From Streptomyces dysideae (lineage in GTDB: Bacteria > Actinomycetota > Actinomycetes > Streptomycetales > Streptomycetaceae): a DNA stretch of 64,000 bases. Numbering within the stretch: the first letter of the stretch is position 1; the number at the start of each line of letters is the position of its first letter. Where the stretch lies: positions 62,001 to 126,000 of the forward strand of contig NZ_KQ949088.1 of assembly GCF_001514305.1 (NCBI RefSeq). Direction: 5' to 3'. Below, in pieces: positions 53,927 to 61,824 of the stretch. Both the position numbers and the translations under genes were made by a program. The notes beneath the pieces are model-generated. The model was given only the letters and a program-made list of their open reading frames with translations. It did no database searches and was not told where the DNA came from.

Positions 53927-54607
53927 ATGCTGTTCTCCGGCAAGGGCAAGCACCGTCGTCCGTCCAAGGCCACCCGCGCCATCGCCATCGCCGGCGTGAC
54001 CGGTGCCGCCGTCGCCGCACCGCTGATGGTGTCCGGCACGGCCTCCGCCGCCACCGCCTCCGAGTGGGACGCCGTCGCCCAGTGCGAGTCCGGCGGCAAC
54101 TGGTCCATCAACACCGGCAACGGCTACTACGGCGGTCTGCAGTTCTCGGCCTCCACCTGGGCCGCGTACGGCGGCACGCAGTACGCCTCCACCGCCGACC
54201 AGGCCTCGAAGGCGCAGCAGATCCAGATAGCCGAGAAGGTCCTCGCGGGCCAGGGCAAGGGTGCCTGGCCGCACTGCGGCACCGGCCTGTCCAGCGCCGC
54301 CTACACCGGTGGCGGCGACTCGTCGGGCTCCTCCTCGACCCCGAGCACCACCACGCCGCGTGAGACCGAGCAGCAGTCCTCCCGCTCCGCCGAGCGTCCG
54401 GCCGCCAAGAAGACCGTCACCACCCCGACCGGCAAGAAGGTCGAGAAGGGTGACGGCGAGTACAAGGTCGTCAAGGGTGACACCCTCAGCTCGATCGCCG
54501 AGGAGCACGACGTCAAGGGCGGCTGGGTGAAGCTGTTCGAGCTGAACAAGGACATCGTCTCGGACGCCGACCTCATCTACCCGGGCCAGCAGCTGCACCT
54601 GAAGTAA
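53927..54607 (+). CDS. rpfA: Resuscitation-promoting factor A, Rpf + LysM
   Basis: 226 aa. Signal peptide to GTASA, Rpf domain (SEWDAVAQCESGGNWSINTG with the catalytic Glu; NGYYGGLQFSASTWAAYGG), a short Ser/Thr/Lys linker and a C-terminal LysM (YKVVKGDTLSSIAEEHDVKG). Compact form of the same family as the gene before it. Expression is expected to fall when c-di-AMP is high because of the riboswitch leader. GAGGGG is nine bases upstream of the ATG. A strong terminator follows. Confidence 0.93.
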   Translation: MLFSGKGKHRRPSKATRAIAIAGVTGAAVAAPLMVSGTASAATASEWDAVAQCESGGNWSINTGNGYYGGLQFSASTWAAYGGTQYASTADQASKAQQIQIAEKVLAGQGKGAWPHCGTGLSSAAYTGGGDSSGSSSTPSTTTPRETEQQSSRSAERPAAKKTVTTPTGKKVEKGDGEYKVVKGDTLSSIAEEHDVKGGWVKLFELNKDIVSDADLIYPGQQLHLK

Positions 54608-54697
54608 CAGAAGGCGCGTAGCTGAACCACAGCGCCCTCACATCCGTGGGTTCCATAGTGGAGGCCTCGTGAGGGCCACCCCCGTCCCCCACGGGCT

Positions 54698-54746
54698 CCC
54701 CGCTCCGGTGCGTCTTCCCCCGTACGCACCGGGGCGGGGCTTTTTT
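54698..54746 (+). terminator. Rho-independent terminator with U-tract
   Basis: Arms 54698-54713 and 54724-54739 pair over 16 bp with one G-U, 10-nt loop, followed by TTTTTT at 54741-54746. One of the few canonical U-tract terminators in the window; it ends the rpfA transcript before eno. Confidence 0.92.
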
Positions 54747-54914
54747 CGTGCGGGTTCTTGCACAGGGGTTTTTGTTCCGTTCGGAAACAATTTACTCTCG
54801 GTTCTGCTCAAGGGGCGGTCGACCGGCTGGTGGATCGCCCGGAGCCGGTTAGGCTCGTCTCGCAGAGCCACCGCGCTCCTGCGTACCCGCGTCACATTGA
54901 AGAAGGAGATGCTC

Positions 54915-56204
54915 GTGCCGTCCATCGACGTCGTCGTAGCCCGGGAAATCCTGGACTCCCGAGGCAATCCCACGGTCGAGGTCGAGGTCGGCCTCGACGA
55001 CGGCAGCACCGGTCGTGCCGCCGTCCCGTCCGGCGCCTCCACGGGCGCCTTCGAGGCCATCGAGCTCCGCGACGGCGACCCGAACCGCTACCAGGGCAAG
55101 GGTGTCGAGAAGGCCGTCCTCGCCGTCATCGAGCAGATCGGCCCGGAGCTGGTCGGCTACGACGCCACCGAGCAGCGCCTGATCGACCAGGCGATGTTCG
55201 ACCTGGACGCCACCGACAACAAGGGCTCCCTCGGCGCCAACGCCATCCTCGGCGTCTCGCTCGCCGTCGCCCACGCCGCCTCCGAGGCCAGCGACCTCCC
55301 GCTCTTCCGCTACCTGGGCGGCCCGAACGCGCACCTGCTGCCGGTGCCGATGATGAACATCCTGAACGGCGGCTCGCACGCCGACTCCAACGTGGACATC
55401 CAGGAGTTCATGATCGCCCCGATCGGCGCGGAGACCTTCTCCGAGGCGCTGCGCTGGGGCGCCGAGGTCTACCACACCCTGAAGAAGGTGCTGAAGACCA
55501 AGGGCCTGTCCACCGGCCTCGGCGACGAGGGCGGCTTCGCCCCGAACCTGGAGTCCAACCGCGCCGCCCTCGACCTCATCCTCGAGGCGATCAAGGAGGC
55601 CGGCTACACCCCCGGCGAGCAGATCGCCCTTGCGCTGGACGTCGCCGCCTCCGAGTTCTACAAGGACGGCGTCTACACCTTCGAGGGCAAGGAGCGCTCC
55701 GCCGCCGAGATGACGGAGTACTACGCCGAGCTCGTCGAGGCGTACCCGCTCGTCTCCATCGAGGACCCGCTGTTCGAGGACGACTGGGCCGGCTGGAACG
55801 TCATCACCGAGAAGCTGGGCGACAAGGTCCAGATCGTCGGCGACGACCTCTTCGTCACCAACCCGGAGCGCCTCGCCCGCGGCATCGAGGAGGGCTCCGC
55901 CAACGCCCTGCTCGTCAAGGTCAACCAGATCGGTTCGCTGACCGAGACCCTGGACGCCGTCGAGATGGCCCAGCGCAACGGCTTCAAGTGCATGATGTCC
56001 CACCGCTCCGGCGAGACCGAGGACGTCACCATCGCCGACCTCGCCGTCGCGGTGAACTGCGGTCAGATCAAGACCGGTGCCCCGGCTCGCTCGGACCGCG
56101 TCGCCAAGTACAACCAGCTGCTGCGCATCGAGGAGATCCTCGACGACGCCGCGGTGTACGCCGGCCGCTCGGCCTTCCCGCGGTTTCGCTCTGCGAACCA
56201 TTAA
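54915..56204 (+). CDS. eno: Enolase
   Basis: Converts 2-phosphoglycerate to phosphoenolpyruvate in glycolysis; also an RNA degradosome partner in some bacteria. 429 aa. Seen: AREILDSRGNPTVEVEV at the start, substrate loop SGASTG, catalytic GDEGGFAPNL (Glu), Mg-binding SIEDPL and CMMSHRSGETEDVTIADLAV. GTG 54915 is chosen: AAGGAG lies six bases upstream, whereas the ATG at 54909 abuts it. The C-terminus reads FPRFRSANH, a few residues longer than I recall for relatives; the last codons lie in a 24-bp tandem triplication that carries the stop. Confidence 0.96.
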   Translation: MPSIDVVVAREILDSRGNPTVEVEVGLDDGSTGRAAVPSGASTGAFEAIELRDGDPNRYQGKGVEKAVLAVIEQIGPELVGYDATEQRLIDQAMFDLDATDNKGSLGANAILGVSLAVAHAASEASDLPLFRYLGGPNAHLLPVPMMNILNGGSHADSNVDIQEFMIAPIGAETFSEALRWGAEVYHTLKKVLKTKGLSTGLGDEGGFAPNLESNRAALDLILEAIKEAGYTPGEQIALALDVAASEFYKDGVYTFEGKERSAAEMTEYYAELVEAYPLVSIEDPLFEDDWAGWNVITEKLGDKVQIVGDDLFVTNPERLARGIEEGSANALLVKVNQIGSLTETLDAVEMAQRNGFKCMMSHRSGETEDVTIADLAVAVNCGQIKTGAPARSDRVAKYNQLLRIEEILDDAAVYAGRSAFPRFRSANH

Positions 56205-56258
56205 GCACAGCGCTCTGCGAACCATTAAGCACAGCGCTCTGCGAACCATCAAGCACAG
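56187..56258 (+). repeat. 24-bp tandem triplication covering eno stop codon
   Basis: Units 56187-56210, 56211-56234 and 56235-56258 are identical except for one base: TTAAG in the first two, TCAAG in the third. Because 24 is a multiple of three, unit 2 gives a second in-frame TAA; unit 3 has CAA instead. Confidence 0.92.
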
Positions 56259-56300
56259 CAAGGGCTGACCCTCACCGGGTTAAGGGCTTAGCCAGTCGTA

Positions 56301-56345
56301 CGTACGTCCCCGTACTCGGTCCCGTACCGTGTGCGGGGACGTACG
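56301..56345 (+). terminator. 12-bp stem after eno, upstream of divIC
   Basis: CGTACGTCCCCG (56301-56312) and its complement at 56334-56345 pair exactly around a 21-nt loop. No U-tract; may terminate eno partly or sit in the divIC leader. Confidence 0.55.
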
Positions 56346-56368
56346 CGCGTGGGAAACGGGAGGCGGGC

Positions 56369-56845
56369 ATGGCCGTGAAGGACCGGGACCGGTTCTCCAC
56401 TACGACCAGGATCCGGTTGCTCGGCGAGCAGACGGCGGCCCGCGTCTACCGCTCCCAGACCAAGCGGCAGGCCCGGCGCTCCCGGCTCACGGGACGCGCC
56501 GCGTTGCTCGCGCTCGTCGTCTGCACCCTGGTGGTGGCGCTCGCCTACCCCATAAGGCAGTACGTCTCCCAGCGCGCCGAGATCGCCGATCTCCAGCGGG
56601 AGAAGCAGCAGGCCGCCCAGCGGGTGGAACGGCTGCGCGACATCAAGGCGCGCTGGCAGGACGACGCGTACGCCGAGCAGCAGATCCGGCAGCGGCTGCA
56701 CTACGTCATGCCGGGCGAGACGGGCTTCGTCGTCATCGACCCGGACGCGGCGAAGCAGTCGCGCGCCGACCTCGGGGCGGCCGACCGCCCCTGGTATTCG
56801 AACGTCTGGGACGGGGTCGACAAGTCCGACGCCTCCGACCAGTGA
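56369..56845 (+). CDS. divIC: Septum formation initiator DivIC/FtsB family
   Basis: 158 aa bitopic division protein. Basic N-terminus, one transmembrane helix (~residues 48-65, LLALVVCTLVVALAYPI) and a coiled coil (RAEIADLQREKQQAAQRVER) followed by the FtsB-like LHYVMPGETGFVV. Works with FtsL and FtsQ in the divisome. GGGAGG precedes the ATG at 56369. Position directly after eno is conserved in Gram-positive bacteria. Downstream of its stop a (GACA)n-like stretch reaches the next gene. Confidence 0.93.
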   Translation: MAVKDRDRFSTTTRIRLLGEQTAARVYRSQTKRQARRSRLTGRAALLALVVCTLVVALAYPIRQYVSQRAEIADLQREKQQAAQRVERLRDIKARWQDDAYAEQQIRQRLHYVMPGETGFVVIDPDAAKQSRADLGAADRPWYSNVWDGVDKSDASDQ

Positions 56846-56879
56846 CGGACAGACAGACAGAAAGACAGCTTCAAGACAG

Positions 56880-57473
56880 ATGGAAACGCCCCCGCCGACC
56901 ACGCCTCGTACCGAGCCCACCGACGCCGACGTCGAGGCATTCAAGCAGCAGCTCGGGCGTCCGCCGCGCGGGCTGCGCGCGATCGCGCACCGGTGCCCGT
57001 GCGGACAGCCGGACGTCGTCGAGACGGCACCCCGCCTTCCCGACGGCACGCCCTTCCCGACGCTGTACTACCTGACGTGCCCGAAGGCCGCCTCGGCGAT
57101 CGGCACGCTGGAGGCGAACGGCGTGATGAAGGAGATGACGGCCCGGCTGGAGTCCGACCCGGAGCTGGCCGCCGCGTACCGCTCCGCGCACGAGGACTAC
57201 ATCCGGCGCCGGGACGAGATCGAGGAGCTGACGGGTTTCCCGAGCGCGGGGGGTATGCCCGACCGCGTGAAGTGCCTGCACGTCCTGGTCGCGCACTCCC
57301 TCGCGGCGGGCCCCGGCGTGAATCCCCTCGGGGACGAGGCGCTGGAGATGCTGCCGGAGTGGTGGCGCAAGGGGACGTGTGTGTCGACGGCGCAGGAGCA
57401 GATCCAGCAGCTCGGCGACAAGGGCGGCGGCTTCTTCGAGGCGACCCCGCTCAACGAGGAGGACGGCAAGTGA
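56880..57473 (+). CDS. DUF501 family protein
   Basis: 197 aa. DUF501 signature: GRPPRGLRAIAHRCPCGQPD, TPFPTLYYLTCPKAASAIGT and the Cys in GTCVSTAQ; about three paired Cys could bind metal. Function unknown, always next to eno/divIC and ppx in actinobacteria. No Shine-Dalgarno: the 34 bases upstream are GACA-type repeats, so translation is probably coupled to divIC. Its stop overlaps the ppx start by four bases. Confidence 0.92.
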   Translation: METPPPTTPRTEPTDADVEAFKQQLGRPPRGLRAIAHRCPCGQPDVVETAPRLPDGTPFPTLYYLTCPKAASAIGTLEANGVMKEMTARLESDPELAAAYRSAHEDYIRRRDEIEELTGFPSAGGMPDRVKCLHVLVAHSLAAGPGVNPLGDEALEMLPEWWRKGTCVSTAQEQIQQLGDKGGGFFEATPLNEEDGK

Positions 57474-58411
57474 CCCGCGTCGCCGCCATCGACTGCGGTA
57501 CGAACTCCATCCGGCTCCTCGTCGCCGACGCGGACCCGCTGACGGGTGAACTCGTCGACCTGGACCGCCGGATGACCATCGTCCGCCTCGGTCAGGGCGT
57601 CGACCGCACCGGGCGCCTCGCCCCCGAGGCGCTGGAGCGGACCTTCGCCGCCTGCCGGGAGTACGCGGCCATCATCAAGGAGCACGGCGCCGAGCACCTG
57701 CGTTTCGTCGCCACCTCCGCCTCCCGGGACGCCGAGAACCGGGACGACTTCGTGCGCGGCGTGCTGGACATCCTGGGTGTCGAGCCCGAGGTCATCTCCG
57801 GCGACCAGGAGGCCGAGTTCTCCTTCACCGGCGCCACCAAGGAGCTCGCCGGGCGGGACCACCTAGCCAAGCCCTACCTGGTCGTGGACATCGGCGGCGG
57901 CTCGACCGAGTTCGTCGTGGGCGACGACCACGTACACGCGGCACGCTCCGTGGACGTCGGCTGTGTGCGGATGGCGGAGCGGCACCTCGTGCACGAGGGA
58001 GCCGTGTCCGACCCGCCCACCGAGGCGCAGATCGCCGCGATGCGGGCCGACATCGAGGCGGCCCTCGACCTCGCCGAGCGGACGGTCCCGCTGCGCGAGG
58101 CGCGCACGCTCGTGGGGCTGGCCGGTTCGGTGACCACGGTGTCGGCCATCGCGCAGGACCTGCCCGAGTACGACTCCGCCGCCATCCACCACTCCCGCGT
58201 CTCGCACGACCGCGTCCGCGAGATCACCGACTGGCTGCTGCACTCCACCCACGCCGAGCGAGCGGCCGTACCGTCCATGCATCCCGGCCGGGTCGACGTC
58301 ATCGCCGCGGGCGCTCTCGTACTGCTCTCGATCATGGAGCGGATCGGCGCGGAGGAGGTCGTGGTGAGCGAGCACGACATCCTCGACGGCATCGCGTGGT
58401 CGGTGGCGTAG
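57470..58411 (+). CDS. ppx: Ppx/GppA exopolyphosphatase
   Basis: 313 aa, the short actinobacterial form. Hydrolyses terminal phosphate of polyphosphate or pppGpp. Seen: RVAAIDCGTNSIRLLVAD (phosphate-1 loop), ATSASRDAENRDDF, EAEFSFTGA, VVDIGGGSTEFVVG (phosphate-2) and LAGSVTTVSAIAQ. GTG start overlaps the DUF501 stop. Links phosphate reserve and (p)ppGpp handling with the adjacent core genes. Confidence 0.94.
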   Translation: MTRVAAIDCGTNSIRLLVADADPLTGELVDLDRRMTIVRLGQGVDRTGRLAPEALERTFAACREYAAIIKEHGAEHLRFVATSASRDAENRDDFVRGVLDILGVEPEVISGDQEAEFSFTGATKELAGRDHLAKPYLVVDIGGGSTEFVVGDDHVHAARSVDVGCVRMAERHLVHEGAVSDPPTEAQIAAMRADIEAALDLAERTVPLREARTLVGLAGSVTTVSAIAQDLPEYDSAAIHHSRVSHDRVREITDWLLHSTHAERAAVPSMHPGRVDVIAAGALVLLSIMERIGAEEVVVSEHDILDGIAWSVA

Positions 58412-58854
58412 ACCCCGTTCATGACTCCCGCTGGACCTCTGGTGAGCAGGTCGGACAACGTATGAGCGCGCTCGAGGGGTCCTCGTGAGCGGCTCGATGA
58501 CGCGCCGCCGAGAAAGTTCGTGAAGTTCTTCACAAGGATTTCGGCCCTGGTGGCACGGGAAAGGGGCCCGGTAGGCCCTTCCGGGGCCCCAGCAGGTCGT
58601 TGAACGTGTTCAGAGGGGTCGTGGGAGTCGGCCGGGCCCGGTCCTCGCGGGCGGGTCGAGGGGATGGGTCACAGGGGGTCCGGCCGCCCGGAGAGGCAGC
58701 TCACGCGGCATTGACAACGGGGCGTACTGGATCATGGTTCCCGGTCGTGGCCATGACCTGTGTCACGTGAGCGGCGGAGGATAACACATCCTCTGTCGGA
58801 GCTTGTGAAGGGGCGCACGAGCTACCCCCCTGGGCCGGGTGGATACTCGATGGC
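58412..58854. other. 443-bp leader region of ndh
   Basis: No gene is visible. Contains a Rex-operator match (58518-58535), a weaker TGAACGTGTTCA dyad at 58601-58612, and TTGACA at 58711-58716 that could be a -35 with a poor -10 near 58734. Long distance to the start suggests an extended leader or a second promoter. Confidence 0.7.
58518..58535. promoter_or_regulatory. Rex operator (ROP) upstream of NADH dehydrogenase
   Basis: TCGTGAAGTTCTTCACAA fits the Rex consensus TTGTGAANNNNTTCACAA at all but one fixed position. Rex represses respiratory genes when the NADH/NAD+ ratio is low, and ndh is a known kind of target in S. coelicolor. Confidence 0.8.
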
Positions 58855-60255
58855 ATGAGCACCACGGAGCGTCCCAGGATCCTCGTAGTAGGCGGTGGGT
58901 ACGTAGGCCTGTACGCAGCTCGGCGCATTCTCAAGAAGATGCGCTACGGCGAGGCGACCGTCACGGTCGTCGACCCCCGGTCGTACATGACCTACCAGCC
59001 CTTCCTCCCCGAAACCGCCGCCGGCAACATCTCCCCGCGCCATGTCGTCGTCCCGCTGCGACGCGTGCTGCCCAAGGCGGAGGTCCTCACCGGCCGGGTC
59101 ACCACCATCGACCAGGACCGCAAGGTCGCCACGATCGCCCCGCTGGTCGGCGAGGCGTACGAGCTGCCCTTCGACTACCTGGTCATCGCGATGGGCGCGG
59201 TCTCCCGCACCTTCCCGATCCCCGGCCTCGCCGAGCAGGGCATCGGTATGAAGGGCATCGAGGAGGCCATCGGCCTGCGCAACCACGTCCTCGAGCAGCT
59301 CGACAAGGCCGACTCCACGAACGACGAGGAGATCCGCCGCAAGGCGCTCACCTTCGTCTTCGTCGGCGGTGGCTTCGCGGGTGCGGAGACCATCGGCGAG
59401 GTCGAGGACCTGGCCCGCGACGCGGCCAAGTACTACACCAACGTGTCCCGCGAGGACATGCGGTTCATCCTCGTCGACGCCGCGGACAAGATCCTCCCCG
59501 AGGTCGGCCCCAAGCTCGGCCAGTACGGCAAGGAGCACCTGGAGAGCCGCGGGATCGAGATCTACCTCTCCACCTCGATGGACTCCTGCGTCGACGGCCA
59601 CGTCGTGCTGAAGAACGGCCTCGAGGTCGACTCCAAGACCATCGTGTGGACGGCCGGCGTCAAGCCGAACCCGGTCCTGTCCCGCTTCGGCCTGCCCCTC
59701 GGTCCCCGCGGTCACGTCGACTGCGAGCCGACCCTCCAGGTCAAGGGCTCCGACTACATCTGGGCCGCCGGTGACAACGCCCAGGTTCCGGACCTCGCCG
59801 CCCGCAAGGCGGGCAACGAGAACGCCTGGTGCCCGCCGAACGCGCAGCACGCGCTCCGTCAGGCGCGCGTCCTCGGCGACAACGTGATCTCGGGTCTGCG
59901 GGGCTTCCCGCAGAAGGACTACGCCCACGCCAACAAGGGCGCGGTGGCGGGCCTCGGTCTGCACAAGGGCGTCGCGATGATCGTCATGGGCAAGATGAAG
60001 ATCAAGCTCAAGGGCCGTCTCGCCTGGTACATGCACCGTGGCTACCACGGCCTGGCGATGCCGACCTGGAACCGCAAGATCCGCGTCTTCGCCGACTGGA
60101 CGCTCGGCATGTTCCTCAAGCGTGAGGTCGTGGCGCTGGGTGCCCTCGAGTCCCCGCGCGAGGAGTTCTACGAGGCCGCCAAGCCCGCCCCGGCGCCGGC
60201 CGCCAAGGCCGGGCCGGCTCCGGTGAAGACCGAGGAGAAGGCCAAGGCCTCCTGA
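58855..60255 (+). CDS. ndh: Type II NADH dehydrogenase (NDH-2)
   Basis: 466 aa membrane-associated flavoprotein, passing electrons from NADH to menaquinone without pumping protons. Two nucleotide-binding folds: FAD site ILVVGGGYVGLYAARRIL and NADH site TFVFVGGGFAGAETIGEVED; YIWAAGDNAQVPDLA closes the FAD domain. The C-terminal amphipathic region and Ala/Lys/Pro tail would sit at the membrane. ATG at 58855. Rex operator upstream; a 17-bp terminator follows. Confidence 0.95.
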   Translation: MSTTERPRILVVGGGYVGLYAARRILKKMRYGEATVTVVDPRSYMTYQPFLPETAAGNISPRHVVVPLRRVLPKAEVLTGRVTTIDQDRKVATIAPLVGEAYELPFDYLVIAMGAVSRTFPIPGLAEQGIGMKGIEEAIGLRNHVLEQLDKADSTNDEEIRRKALTFVFVGGGFAGAETIGEVEDLARDAAKYYTNVSREDMRFILVDAADKILPEVGPKLGQYGKEHLESRGIEIYLSTSMDSCVDGHVVLKNGLEVDSKTIVWTAGVKPNPVLSRFGLPLGPRGHVDCEPTLQVKGSDYIWAAGDNAQVPDLAARKAGNENAWCPPNAQHALRQARVLGDNVISGLRGFPQKDYAHANKGAVAGLGLHKGVAMIVMGKMKIKLKGRLAWYMHRGYHGLAMPTWNRKIRVFADWTLGMFLKREVVALGALESPREEFYEAAKPAPAPAAKAGPAPVKTEEKAKAS

Positions 60256-60274
60256 CCTCCGGTCACTGAACAGC

Positions 60275-60318
60275 CCGAAGGGGCCGCCCGCCATCCGTGG
60301 TGCGGGCGGCCCCTTCGG
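60275..60318 (+). terminator. 17-bp perfect stem terminator after ndh
   Basis: CCGAAGGGGCCGCCCGC at 60275-60291 pairs exactly with 60302-60318 around a 10-nt loop; GGGGGTTTTT follows 11 bases later. It ends the ndh transcript. Confidence 0.9.
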
Positions 60319-60429
60319 CATGCGGGGGTTTTTCCCAGTTGTAACGCTGATGGGGGACTGCGCACCGGCCCGGTTGGTGTTTACGTGGTGTTGGGCATCT
60401 CGGTTTCCCTCATCACGGAGGTGTGCGCC

Positions 60430-61722
60430 ATGGCAGAAGCCGCGCTGCGGCTGAAGGGCCTCATGGAACAGTTGCTGGGGGTGCCGCTCCCGGTGCGTAT
60501 CCGCGCCTGGGACGGTTCGCAAGCGGGTCCGCCGGGCGCGCCGACCCTCGTCGTACGCAACCGCCGCGCCGTACGCCGGCTGCTGTGGAAGCCCGGCGAA
60601 CTGGGCCTGGCCCGCGCCTGGGTCGCGGGGGACCTCGACATCGAGGGCGATCTCTACGCCGCCCTCGAGCTGCTCGCCGGGCTCGTCTGGGAGCGCGGGG
60701 AGGACGCGCGGGGTCTCGTAGAGTCACTGCGCGATCCCGACGTACGCGCCGGGGCACGCGGGCTCGTGAAGATCGCCGGGCTCCCGCTGCCGCCCGCCCC
60801 GCCCGTGGAGGAGGTCCGCCGCCGACGCGCCCACCTGCACACCAAGCGCACCGACAAACGCGCCATCAGCCACCACTACGACGTCGGCAACGACTTCTAC
60901 GAGATCGTCCTCGGCCCCTCGATGGTGTACTCCTGCGCCTACTGGGAGGCCCCCGACGCCACCCTCGAAGAAGCCCAGCGCGACAAACTCGACCTCGTCT
61001 GCCGCAAGCTCGGTCTGCGGCCCGGCCTCAGACTCCTCGACGTCGGCTGCGGCTGGGGCTCGATGGCCATCCACGCCGCGCGCGAGTACGGCGTGACCGT
61101 CGTCGGCGTCACCCTCTCCCAGGAACAGGCCGCGTACGCCCGTAAGCGCGTCGCCGGCGAGGGCCTCACCGACAAGGTCGAGATCCGCGTACAGGACTAC
61201 CGGGACGTCGCCGACGGACCCTTCGACGCCGTCTCCTCCATCGGCATGGCCGAACACGTCGGCAGCGAGCGGTACCTGGAGTACGCCACCCATCTGCACC
61301 GGCTCCTCAAGCCCGGTGGACGGCTGCTCAACCACCAGATCGCACGGCGGCCCCACCGGGACGAAACCACCTACAGCGTGGACGAGTTCATCGACGCCTA
61401 CGTCTTCCCCGACGGCGAACTCGCCCCCCTCGGCACCACCGTCACCCAGCTCGAGCGCGCCGGATTCGAGGTGCGCGACGTCGAGTCGATCCGCGAGCAC
61501 TACGCCCTCACCCTGCGCCGCTGGGTCGCCCGCCTGGAGGCCGACTGGTCCCGCGCCATGAAGCTCACCAGCCCCGGCCGAGCCCGCGTCTGGCGGCTCT
61601 ACATGGCCGCGTCCGCCCTCGCCTTCGAGCGCAACCGCATCGGCGTCAACCAGGTGCTGGCCGTCCGGACACCCGAATCGGGTGGCTCCGCAATGCCCCT
61701 CCGGTCACGCGTCTGGGTGTAA
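60430..61722 (+). CDS. cfa: Cyclopropane-fatty-acyl-phospholipid synthase family methyltransferase
   Basis: 430 aa. SAM-dependent enzyme that methylates or cyclopropanates unsaturated fatty acids in membrane lipids. An N-terminal lipid-binding domain (ARAWVAGDLDIEGDLYAALE) precedes the CFA catalytic domain: HHYDVGNDFYEIVLGPSMVY, YSCAYWEAPDATLEEAQ, SAM motif LLDVGCGWGSMAIHAA, and NHQIARRPHRDETTY with the late catalytic residues. GGAGG is eight bases before the ATG. Gene order next to ndh is conserved in Streptomyces. Confidence 0.93.
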   Translation: MAEAALRLKGLMEQLLGVPLPVRIRAWDGSQAGPPGAPTLVVRNRRAVRRLLWKPGELGLARAWVAGDLDIEGDLYAALELLAGLVWERGEDARGLVESLRDPDVRAGARGLVKIAGLPLPPAPPVEEVRRRRAHLHTKRTDKRAISHHYDVGNDFYEIVLGPSMVYSCAYWEAPDATLEEAQRDKLDLVCRKLGLRPGLRLLDVGCGWGSMAIHAAREYGVTVVGVTLSQEQAAYARKRVAGEGLTDKVEIRVQDYRDVADGPFDAVSSIGMAEHVGSERYLEYATHLHRLLKPGGRLLNHQIARRPHRDETTYSVDEFIDAYVFPDGELAPLGTTVTQLERAGFEVRDVESIREHYALTLRRWVARLEADWSRAMKLTSPGRARVWRLYMAASALAFERNRIGVNQVLAVRTPESGGSAMPLRSRVWV

Positions 61723-61732
61723 AGCGGCCAAG

Positions 61733-61792
61733 CGGTTGAACGGTTGAACGGTTGAACGCGAAGGGGCCCCGCGGCAACTGCCGCGGGGCCCC
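61733..61792 (+). terminator. 8-bp triplet repeat and terminator after cfa
   Basis: CGGTTGAA occurs three times in tandem (61733-61756) ten bases after the stop; then a 14-bp stem (61763-61776 with 61779-61792, 2-nt loop) ends the gene. As the neighbour is convergent, the terminator is probably used from both sides. Confidence 0.85.
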
Positions 61793-61824
61793 GATCCGCT
61801 CACGTCCGCTCAGATTCCTCGCCG

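Noticed and set aside
56187..56258. Triplicated eno 3' end as an attachment site of an integrated element
   Set aside because: No integrase or flanking repeat pair is visible; units are adjacent, so slippage is simpler.
58711..58740. sigma-70-like promoter for ndh
   Set aside because: TTGACA is good but no acceptable -10 lies at 16-19 bp, so it is mentioned only as a possibility.
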